Of a stretch of 64,000 nucleotides of DNA, positions 48,301 to 60,400 are shown piece by piece. Below the pieces are notes generated by a model. It searched no databases and was not told the DNA's origin. It worked only from the letters and a program-made list of their open reading frames with translations. Source of the stretch: Amaurobius ferox (Eukaryota; Arthropoda; Arachnida; Araneae; Amaurobiidae); contig OX578150.1 of the NCBI GenBank assembly GCA_951213105.1, positions 20,128,022 through 20,192,021 of the forward strand, in the 5' to 3' direction. How positions within the stretch are numbered: position 1 is the stretch's first letter; every line of letters starts with the position of its first letter. A program made the position numbers and the translations under genes.

Positions 48301-51300
48301 TACTAGTGAAGTGAAAACACTGTTCGATGACAGCATAATAACAGATCAGGTAGTTATTTAAAGTTTTATAATACTTTTAAAAATAGTAAATCTTATCAAA
48401 TAATTTAAAACTGAAAATAATTTAAAACTATCAAACTATTTAAAACTTTCTCATACTACTATAAAGTATTGTTTTCCTAAATATTTTCCAATTGGAGATT
48501 TTGATGGGAAAAGTATGTTTTAAGACCTTGAACACTTTTGAAAAGATATCAGTCTATATATAAAATGTGGGCACAATAACTTTATCCGCATGCTTCTCAA
48601 ATACAATATACATTTTCATTATGCCCTGTGTGTTGTCCATTCTGATAAATTATTTTTTTTTCTATCAACCAAGGTTGAAAAAAAAAACTGGTTAAAAATC
48701 TGAAAACCCATGGTTTAAACCAAAGTTTAAATTGATGATATTTAAAAACCAGCCGTCCTTGTTAGCGACCCCAAAACTTTCAAGCTGGGTTTTTTTAATG
48801 TTTTAACTGATTAATAGTGCAAAACTTGTAAAATAAGTTGTAATTATCATAAAGACACATAGTTTTGTCTTTTAGAATCAGCTTAAATGGCTGTATTCAA
48901 CAATACTCTGAAGTCAGTTTTGAAATTTCTAACAACTGGTCCCATTTCCTGTAAACCATAGCATATAGTGTGGTAATATTCTAAAGTTGTACTTTTTTTT
49001 CTCTTGTTTCTTAATACAAGTTATTTCTCTTTCAGCAGCCAAAAAAGACTGAACCGCCAAAATCTATGCTTGTGAAGAAAAAGGTGGATTCCATATTTGG
49101 AGACAGTGACTCTGATAAGGTAAAACTTGTTTAGCACGTAAGGTCTGTCTTTGTATATAACTACATGAGATAAGGAAAGAATAAAGAGATTACCTTATGT
49201 GAGCCTCAGTCAAACTTAATTAACATGAACAGTCAGTGATTGAAATCGGGCAGGGCAGCTCAGTTTTTTAAGAACAGGGATTGCACTTCAGGACCCAAGT
49301 TCAATTTCGGACTCTGCCCAAAATTTCCTGTGCTTATGTAGAGTACAGGCATGCTAAATCTGTGAGTCCGAAAGTCCTTCCGAGAGGTTGGTGACAGAGG
49401 AGAGAGAGTATGGTCCCTGAGGTGGATATCACCCCCACTAGATTCCGGTCTAAATTGGGTGGCACTGTCCCAGCCATCCAAACAGAAAACTTACACCTTC
49501 AGGTAGGTCAGGCAATCTGGATAAAAAAAAAGTCAATCAGTGATTTAAATATCTTTTATTAAAAGTAGTTGATGTAAAAGCAAAAAGTATTAAAATTCAT
49601 TTCAAATTTGAAGTGGTAAACCAATTTATAGTAAAAACAGGATTGCCACACTATTTGAAAGTTAGATAAACTTGGAACTGTTACAGAATTTGATACATAA
49701 GCATTAAATTCAGAAAAATATTTTATTAAACCTGGAATAGAAACATTCAAAAATTCAATTTTGAATGTTTCAAAACTAGCATTTTCAAACGCATTTTATA
49801 CAGTTATATTGTGCATTTTATTTGTCTTAGGACAAATGCATTACATCACATTTGTCCAAACATGCTTATGTTTTGCTATTCTGTTCAATTTCTTTGATCC
49901 TTTAGTTTTCTTTAAATTGCGAAATTCAAAATTTATCTGGAAATTTCAGGAAATTACACTATGTGGATGGTAAAACAATAAAGAATAGAAATAGTCAATA
50001 ATTTTTCTAATTACAATGAATGGATTGGTATAGAGATTGTGAAAATCGCTCAAAATTCAACTTTTACAAAAAATCACTAAACAACTAAATCAAGTTTGTA
50101 AAGAAATTACTCTGTCTTTGGACTTGTCCAGAAATTTCACCATACCAAATTTTATAATAGTACATCACTTACATATTAAACTATGCTGTGCACAAACATA
50201 CATTATGCTCATTTCTTCTCTTCTCATAAGCACAAAGCATGACTACAATTCCCCCCATGATGCATAGGCATAACAGCAACATTTTTGGCACAAATTGAGG
50301 TCCTCTGAACATGTCCTTAAATGGCTATTTACATAAAACCCATATGCAAGGAGAATGAGAAAGATCAATCATGCATAAGGCATTAATTATAAAACACTTT
50401 CCAACTGTAATTTTTTTTTTTAAGCATCTTTAAAATGTGATACATTCAGCGGTGGTATTTTTATAATTATCACAGAACTACAATAATTTATTTTACTTGG
50501 AAAATTAAAACCATGGAGGTAAAAGTACTTTCTAACTCTATGCTTAAAACTTCATTCAAATGACATCATCGAAACATAAATCGTCTGGCTCTCTGTTGTT
50601 GTTGTTGAGACCCTGACTGTCCGACCTACCAGAAAGGTGTAAGGTAACTGTTTGGACGGCCGGGAAGTGCCACCCAATTTAGACTGGAACCCAGTGGGGG
50701 AGGCATCCACAGGGACCGTACCCTCCTTCCCCTACCACCAACCTCTCGGAAGGACTTACGGACCCACATGTTTAACGTGATCTTACTCCGCAAGAACACG
50801 GCGGCAGTTTTGTCAGCGGCTGGAATCGAACCCGGGCCTACCGAGTGCAACTCCAGCGCGCTAACCAATGGGCTACCGCGCCCGTCTGGCTCTCTGTGTA
50901 AAAGCAGTGCATATTTCATTCACTTTTATTTCAGACTCCAGAGTTAAATAATTTGGTGTGAAAAAAATTCAGCAATTCTTATACAACTCATCTTACAATC
51001 ACTTGTTTACATTTTATATTCATTAAAATTAGGCTTCGTAGTAGAAATAATCAAAGTTTGATGATCATTTAAACTCAAAAATATTGTAACTGCTTTGCCG
51101 CAGAATATAGATACATAGAAAAAATGCAAAAATAAAGGGGTTTTAGGATAGATGCAATGCTAAATATAAATTTAATAGAACTTTTAAAAATAACTATTTT
51201 TACTCGGAGGAAAAAAGATGGATGCCATATTTCATTTTGAAATGGGTCATGTTTTGTAATATTTTGTCACAATTTGTAAAATTTAACTTCGCTTAAGAAA

Positions 51301-54300
51301 TGTTTGAACAATAGGGTTAATTGTATTTCATTTTATCATCCCGGGTTCAATCCAAAACTAATTGGGTGATATTATTCAATTACATTCACATATGTCCAAC
51401 AGACCATCTCAACAACATACTAAAATTTCATTTTGATAAAGTCATATTTATGGCAGTTATCATGCGAATTGACAGGCAGACAGAATGAACAAAGTCATAA
51501 ACACTTTTCAACCATGTTGTAAAGCAGGGGTGCACAACCTTCTAGCACCTGCGGGCCAATTTCACATAGACTAAGCAACGGCGGGCCGCAAGGGGGGGGG
51601 GGTTACCACCCAGCATTATATTTTTAGTAAATACCGAAACAAAAAATTCAAAGTGAAAATTAAAAACAAATACAGAAATCAATAAAACAACTCACTTGCT
51701 TCAAACACGTACAGACATCGTCAAAATCCTTTTATTTTTTTGTAGAGCTAGTGGGAAATTTGACATTGTTTGATTTTCATTATCCTTTCAATGTCTGGGT
51801 CAATGTTGGATACAGCGATCCATAGGTTTCCCTCCAAGTGTTCATCAGTTAGACGAGAACGACCTTTTGATTTCACTTGTTTCATTAATGAAAATGATTG
51901 TTCACATAAATAGGTGCTCCCGAATAATGTTATCGTATTTTGAGCGTAAATTTTCAATTTTTCCATTTCACAAGGCAAATAATTTCTGTAAAAATCTAGC
52001 AAAGAAACTTTGTTACTCTGAATTTCGATAAGCTCCATCTGAAAATTGACGGGCACTGGTTCAATATTTGTCGCGAATGGTATTGCAAACACTTCCAAAG
52101 ATTTCTCAAGTTTGTTGGTTTGTAAACTTATGTTGCAAATCTTTAATTTTATCCTTTCTCATTTGTCCCAACAACTCCTTGTATTTGTCAGAAACATGTC
52201 TTGTCATTGTATTTGTCAACAACAGCATATGTCAGACGTATGTCAGAAAATTCTCGCCCACAGCAAGCCAACGAAAGACTACCATGGCAGTGTCTTCTCA
52301 TTGTAAAAATTTGACAATTTTTAATTTAAAGCTGTTTGATTTGCTCTTTTTATTTGTTTTGTAGTCGAAATCTTAAAGAAAATTTGATATAAAAAATAAT
52401 TTTTTATAAAGTTTTATAATACAGTTTTTCTTTTTTTTTTTTTTTTTTTTGTGAAAGTCTTGGAATTTTTTTTATGTGTTCACCCAGCTGAGGGTGACGG
52501 CGGGCCGCACACGATTAGACCGAGGGCCGCATGCGGGCCGCGGGTTGTGCACGACTGTTGTAAAGCTTGTTGAGCTTTTTAACAAAAAGCTCAAATTGAA
52601 GGGCTTTCCTTAGTTGGTGATACCTCAAATCCTCAGTATATTACCATCTTTAATTGCTAAATATCATCAAATAAAGTTAGAAATATATTTTTGTTTTAAT
52701 AGAGAGTTAAATAATATATTTTGATGCTAACCAATTCTGATGACCAGATTGTGGTATGTTTTGCTGTTGTTGAAATTTTAGGTTATTTTGTTCCTTTTGT
52801 CCTTTTGTGGTTTCATGAGTGTTCAAAATGGAGATTGAATAGGGTATTAGAAATGTAAAACTTACATTGTCTGTAGAAGATATGGCCAATATATAAATTG
52901 GTTTAATTGTGCTGAGATTGTTGAAATTAAGATTTAAATTGTGCCCCTCGATAGATTTTAACATAGAATGTAAAGTCTCTGTAGCGGGTTTCGGTATTGT
53001 GATTTGGGGGTGGGGGTCATATCATGCTTTATTTTATTATATAACTACTTTGCTTGAACTGGATGTTGAAACAGTGGATGTATTTTCCCATGAAGTTGCA
53101 TGCATAAAGACAGACACCGTCTTTTATTATTATAGACTAATTTATTTTAATAAATATTTATAGTTTATTTTGAAAAAAAAGTGCTATAATGGAGAATTAT
53201 TGCAATTCTCAAATATTTACTATAATATTCTAATCTTAATTATTAAAATAATATAACTGGAATAAATAAATTTTCATTTTTTCAATTTTAGCAAATTTGG
53301 GAATTTAAGCTTGTTTAAAATTAAAATTAATTTATGATTTGTCTATTAAATAACTCAATGCATTTCCACTATGCAGTTTTCTTCACATAATAATAAAATG
53401 CCACAGACTGTCAATTTAAGTTTATGAAACTACATTATCTATAAAAAAAAAAAAAAAAAAATGAGCTTCATATCTATCAATAAGTAAAAATACTTTGTGT
53501 GAAGGATAGGCAAAAATTAAACAACCTAATTATGCGCAAATTATTTCTTAAAAAATATATGGGAAATTAGAAGTTTGGTACTAATATGAAAAGTAAGGAA
53601 GCTGAAATAAGTAGTAAAAGATATTCCTGTGCCAGTTTTTTTAATCCCATTACAATAATTGAACATAATTATAAATATATAGTTTAAAAATCCATTTACC
53701 GAAATAAAATAGATTATTTTTATTTAAGAAGTTGAAAATATTATTAGTTCCCATAATCTTACTCTTATATTCAAATCTAAAGAATAAAACATTCAAGTTC
53801 AGTGTACACACCTTTTATGAAAAATCAGAAGTTTGATTAACAAAAGATATTACTGTATAATAGGCAGAGCTTGAGGTGCTAAGCACCTGCAAATGTTTCA
53901 ATAACACATCCAGCAATTTTTCAAATGCATATTGGTATTATATACTGCAACTAAAAGGAATTTGGGATTGTGCTACCATTGCAAATAACATGGACTGATT
54001 TCATGCTTATGAATAGTCAATGCTTAAAATGTCTGCAAGAATATTTGCTATATGTCATAATATTGTGAATCTGTATCTCTCCTACCATACAGCCGGCATC
54101 AAATTTCTTAAAGATTGTGATCAGGCTTCAACGGATAGTCCATGGATTCTTAAGTATGGTAAAATACGTCTAAAATACTTTAATATTTTCAGCGAAGACA
54201 AGTATTGTAAATTGCCTTTATTTAATACACCATCTTGACGTACAGGAAAAGTTTTTCAGAATGCAATAATGCTTTTGGACAACATAGTATCCATCATCAG

Positions 54301-57300
54301 TGGCAATAATAAGGAATTAACAAACATGAACTTATATACAACCAGAAATTGTGAATACAAATTTGCATAGGGTCAATTGGGTAAATCGATACTAAAATTA
54401 ACATATATTTCAAATAAGTATATAAATTTTAAACAAAAAAAATCACTTCAATTCATTTCAAAATCCATGTACATAAATAAATCAGGCCAATTCATAAACA
54501 TAACACCAATGGTGAAGCACTAGATTTTCAGAATATCATATAATGGTTTAGCACGCATAGTCGAGAATAATGGTTTAACATGCATAGTAGTCTTTGATGA
54601 AATATTAAAGTCCATGAATGTTGTTATTAGCCACTAAAAAATGTAACCAGTGTTACGTAGAAGTTAAAGCAGAGATTAATTGAATTCATTAATCTAAAAC
54701 TAGACAGAATGCTTTAGTTCAACCACATGTGCAGTCACACACAATTCACTAATTCGAATGTGACACACGAGGGATAACCACTATGTTCTCCAGCTCCAGA
54801 CTGTTTTGATCAATCAATTAGCTATCTTGATAAATAAATTTTTTTTAAGCCAAAAGTAAAATTAAATTTTATGAGCTATTTTAAAATATTTATGTTCAAT
54901 TTAAGCCAAAATTTCGAGATACATTTATAATATTGAAATAGTGTTACAAATGCAAAAATTTTATTGCAGGTATTCACTATAATGATTGAAACTGTTAAGT
55001 TTCATTATCATTGAGCTGTTGTAAAGGGAAACCCTTCCTCTTAAAATTAATACTTATTATTTATTTATTTTTTTTATTCATTTCTATTTTTCTTATTCAT
55101 TATATTTATATCTTTATTTACTTACTCTTTATATTTATGTTTTCAGATTTAAGTTATTATAATTAATATTTTATCATTATATTTATTTAATTATATTTAC
55201 ATTAGCCTGTGATCGTATAGATTTAAATAAAGTTTACTTTTATAATTATTAGTTTCTTTATTACCTTTTTCTATTACCTATAGCTTGGTCTGTGCTCAAC
55301 TATGTTACGCTTTTAAATACATTTCAACATCTAGCATTTACTCCACTTACCTTTAAATAAATAAATAGCACAGCCAACAAACAGCTAAGGAATGACAACC
55401 ATTATTATTAAATTAAAAATTTAACTTTTATTTGCAACAATTAAAAATTTAAACATTAGATTCATTAAGCAAATATTAGATGTATAGTGGTCAGAAAATA
55501 GTACATTGCTTTTAAAATTACATCTATTAAATTTGGAATTCAATTAAAGAAAAACCCAGATAATAAATTAAAATAACCTAGGAAACAGATTCCACTCTGG
55601 TCTGAAGACCAGAGTTTGGTCTGCCTGAACTGGCTGTCCCCCAACAGAAAAGAAAAAGGGAACAATGTAAAATTTAAAAATAATAAGAACAAACACCATT
55701 TAGCGTATGAAATTTCAAGGTTTAAAAATAAAAGTATAAATCAACAGTAGTCAGCAGGAAACAACTTCCAAGCCAAAGGCTTCACTGATTTAATAAACTT
55801 TCAAGCCAAAGGCTTCACTGATTTAATAAACTTTCAAGCCAAAGGCTTCACTGATTTAATACCCTTCAAGCCAAAGGCTTCACTGAATTAAACACCCCAG
55901 ACTACCAGGAGACAGAATCGCCATGCTGTAAATAGGCCTTAGCCTCTGTAAAAGGATTGTATAAAATTGTAAATGTGCACTGTAAACATACTCCGCAGAT
56001 ACATGGGAGCACTGAAAAATGTGGAGAGGGATCCCCTATGCATTTTTATGACTGGATCGCTCGAAATGATGCATTTATTGGAAATATGTGTCTGTAAACA
56101 CTTGATGAGTTGGCCAGGGAATAAGGTCAGTAGGGGTCAGTAGGTCTTCTGACCTTATACTGAAGCGTGAAAGGCTTCAGAAGCGTGAAAGAATTCTGAA
56201 GCGTGAAAGGCTTCTGAAGCGTGAAAGAATTCTGAAGCGTGAAAAGCTTCTCAAAAGCACTGTTGCTGGGCAATCTTGGTTGGCCCATCATGACGATTTA
56301 TGATGAAACACTAGCCAATTTCTTGTGCTGTAGCCTTGGTGAAAGATTTTAAATAATGATGAGCAAAGTTCGCGACTCTGGCGCTTACATTTGCAACGAC
56401 CGCGGGATACGGGCGCCCTTGCATTGAGGCCTCGTTCCACGGATCTTAGCAGCAACAAAATAAGGGAACCACCTCCTCCAATGCCGGTCAAGACTCGAAT
56501 ACCCAAGCAACATGCTTGCTTCTCAAGAGCCGCCAAATTTAGCGAGTGAAAACCTGCGCTGAGCGCTCACGCATATACTGCGGAATAAAAACGCTGTTAT
56601 GCCAAGAGCCGCGAGGCAGACAATTTCTGCCAAGCAGCACCCACACCGTACAGCAACCCCACCGGATGTTGGCTCCCATCTAGCAGGTGTTCGCAACAGA
56701 TAAACCATGAAGGCCGAATTTTGCTCTAAAAATGCACCTTTTTTTTCTGCACTCTTGTGAATGAAGTGGCGTGAAGTTAAAACCCGAGAGCGGGAAGCCG
56801 AAAGATTAATAAAAGATATTTTAACGTTTTAAGATGCATTGTGCATAATTTTGAATAATAAAACAAAGAAAATGATAACAAATTAAAGTTAAGAGTGGAA
56901 TAAATCGCCGAAATATTCAAAAACAACAAATAAATTTTGAATTTTGAAGAGAAAGGGGAAAACAACAAATTTTGAGCTGTTATTAAATTTTGAACTGCTA
57001 ATTAAAGTATAATCATAAATCCCGGCATAACAGAGCCGTAAATAATTACAGTTTACCGTAAAAAGTTTTTACGGTAAACTGTAACCGTTGGTTATTTAGA
57101 TCACGGACATATAAAGTTGATGACTTGGTACTATATATATTGGGGATTTGTGTTGTATAAGGCATGATTTCGTTAGGGAGTAACTTGAGGTCTTGTTTGC
57201 ACAAATTCTAGTGTTGTGTTTGGTTTCAACGATCACGGTCTTTTCGTTTCCAAATAGATCTTCCTAGGTATAATGGCCTAGATGCGGAATGGTACCGGCA

Positions 57301-57451
57301 TCCGGGAGTGTGGCCATGGCGTAAAGCATGCTGAACCGGGGTGAGGGGGTCACAACCCCCCCTCTGCCAATTTTTGGTACTTATTCTCTTTTTTTATTTC
57401 TTTTTTCTTACTTCTTGTATATTTGATTTTCAGATTTGGGCATTTCCTTTT

Positions 57452-57493
<42 letters not shown>

Positions 57494-60400
57494 TATCTCA
57501 TATTCCTATAATTCACCAACAAAATCATTAAGCTAAAATCAGAACGAGACCCGAAACTCAATAATAAAATTGTTGATGCTGCGAGAAGTGCTCTGTTTGT
57601 TTATATTACAAAATCATGTTTCACTGCTCCAAATGGAGAAATAATTCATTGGATCCTCTCTATGCCAAGGTCAAGTATCTGCAAAATGCATTGGAGTTGT
57701 TCCCATGGACATTTAACGCCATCTAGTAGACAAATAAACTCAAATAAAAATGTTCCATATGAAAACGCGCTGACTTGATCCTTGTCTTTTAGGGTAAGTT
57801 TTTCCTCAACGCGGATACGTGACAGTTGTCCTTGGATGCAAGTTCGCAGCCGACGCGCGGGCACGTCAACTGTCCCAAAAGGGTTAAGAAAACTACTTCT
57901 GTGTGTTCTATCTTCATGAAGAATATTTATGCTGTGTTTGGATGCATTTTGGCTGATAGATAAGTTCGTGGAAAGCTCTGAACAGGGTTTATTAATTATA
58001 ATCACCCTGAATATAAATTTTAAGCACTTTTAAAACTATATAATTTTTTTATTTAATCCATAAAAGCGTCATAATTTTCACATGAGAAGGAATTATATAT
58101 CAGCAATTAGATTGTGAAATATTGATATTTATTATTTACTAGAAAATGTACCTTGCATTGCCTGGGAGCTAAAGCAGGAATCGATTTAATTTAATCATTC
58201 AATCAAATCTTCATCAGAACTTTGCTATTTTCTATCTCAATACTCATAAAATTAGGATGGTATATTTTAAATTTACAAAGTTTAAAAACCAATAAATAAT
58301 ATCCACTTTGTTAGATAAAGAGCTATTTTTCCATTTCGAGAAATATCTGCCATTTTATCTTTATTGTGTGTCCGAAAACGGGACATTGCTTTTACAATAA
58401 ATACATCGCTGCTTCCCATAGCAACAGACAGGTTGTGACATCAATTACAATATCCAGCTCATAACTGGCAAACTGGATAATCATGTCCTTCGACAGTGAA
58501 ATGGAAAATCTCAACTTTTATGCTTTTGTTTGAAAATTAGCAGAAAATAGAGTAATTAGAAAAGTTTATTTATTAGATTGTGAAAATATGCACCCATACT
58601 TTTACCAAACTATAGAATTGTGCTGATCTTCCACTTTCAGAAGTGACAAAATAAAAATAAAATTACTAAAAACCATACATATTTTGTTGTATTTTAAAAT
58701 ATATGTAAGAATTGCCCTATGGATTCAGTTCAATCATCATTAGAAGAAACATTCTTTGATCTTTCCAATGATGTCAAAATGGAAACTTTGTGGTAATATT
58801 TTCAATCTCTTAAAAACTGATTTGTGTGAAAATTGCTCAAAATCAAGCTAACATGAAATAACTAGAAAATAAAGTTTTTTAAAATCTTACTGAACTTTAT
58901 TTTGGGGGGAACTGAAGTACCGCTGTACTGAATTTTGCTACTGTCTGAAGCTTTGATATTCTGCTATAGCCAATACACACATCTTTTATTATGTAAGATT
59001 TATGTAACATGACTATTTCTTTTTCCACAATTCATTAAGACAGGACAGTAGCAATATTCTAAGAAAACAAAACTATTTGTATTCTTCATCTAATATTTTC
59101 TGTTGATTTCTTGCTTAAATGCTATGTGCAAAGTTAGCTGTAGATAAGCCCCTAAATTCTTATGTGTTGAATATGTTGCTAAATATTTACAAATGTTTCA
59201 AAATGTTTTCTTATCTTCTAGGAAAGTCCACAACAAATCAAATCATCTTTTCCTGTTCCAGTGAAGAACAAAACGGACATAAATCTATTTGGTGATGATG
59301 ATTTTGAAGATGATATTTTTACACAAGTAAGATTTAACTGCATTATTTAAATATGATTCCCTCCTTCCCCCAAGTAAATAAACTTGTTATACTTTGTAGG
59401 AAATGCCCAAAAAGTGAAATTGACTAAGTTATGTTGAAATCTGAAAAATTTTATATTCATATTTCCTGTGTATTTTTTTATTCATACTTTTCACTTTCTC
59501 ATAGTATAATATAGAAAAGGTGTTTTCATCAAAATTGTTGAATTCTAAATCATAGAAATGCAAATTTTAAGATCTCCTAAGCTTATTTTAAGCACTTTTG
59601 AAATAATTTTTGTGAATATATGTGGACTCAATAACTCGAGAATAAATTGTACTGCCACAAAAAATTTTGGAGGAAACTACTTTCGACTTTGTTATGAGCA
59701 TTAGAATAGTGTTTGTTAATATTGAATAATATTTATTAATAATTTAAATATGTATAATTTGTCTTCACTAATCCATTGTTAACTTGGAAAAATAAACTTT
59801 TAAAAATCTTTATAAATGAATAAATAAATTGAGGCAAAAAGGACCTATAAAGATGCTTTTTTTTTTTTTTTTTTTCCCCATATAAATATGGTTTTTGTAT
59901 GTTGGAACAATACAAAATATGAATTTTCCAGCTGCATTAGTGTTAGTTATAATTTATCAGAATGCAGTAACTAGGTATCACTCAGCTGGATCGGTTTGTT
60001 CACTATGTGATGACAATATTTAAATATTTATTATTATTTTTAAAAATACAGTTCACCAAAAGCAGTTTTTTTTTTTAAAATAAGGTTCACGTAATGATGG
60101 ATTAACCAGGTACTGGTTACCCGTGTCCCATTACTTCAGAATAAGAATTATAATTTTTTTAAACATTGTTCACCAAATACCCAATTAACTAGAATTACAA
60201 TTTCTCAAAATTCTGATTAAGGAGAGATTTTCAAATAAAATCTAAGCCCTCATGTGAAAAATCAATTTCAAATCCCAAAGTAAACACATGAAAATCAAGC
60301 CATCCTGAAAGTAATTGCAAAACCTTCAAACAAATGAACTATGATATTGCCTACTGAAGCCAACATTCACAAAGAATGTGTAGTAGATGCATATAAGGCA

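Larger units (their letters stand above)
50355..52572 (-). repeat. GTCY repeat family A, copy 4 (inverted, twice interrupted)
   Basis: Starts GAAAGATCAATCATGCATAA then GGCATTAATTATAAAACAC. It ends CAGACAGAATGAAC, AAACACTTTTCAACCATG and TTGTAAAG. Interrupted by a SINE (50597-50882) and a hAT element (51525-52557). Confidence 0.8.
49120..59221 (+). other. Intron H-I, 10.1 kb
   Basis: GT-AG. It contains an old SINE, an inverted GTCY repeat with nested SINE and hAT, minisatellites, a possible solo LTR and a piggyBac-MITE fragment. 52575-55555 and 57888-59221 are AT-rich. In them I see only a poly-A run at 53441-53461 and a short duplication near 54540-54590 (ATGGTTTA(G/A)CA(C/T)GCATAGT). Confidence 0.55.

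Noticed and set aside
55768..56254. CRISPR-like array
   Set aside because: Units are contiguous with no unique spacers, in a eukaryotic intron. They are minisatellites.
56162..56254. Coding KRER(L/I)L peptide repeat
   Set aside because: No start, splice sites or domain context. The frame arises from an 18-bp repeat being a multiple of three.
57646..58005. 119-codon minus-strand frame
   Set aside because: Mostly within the piggyBac MITE; no domain and no conserved frame in the second copy.
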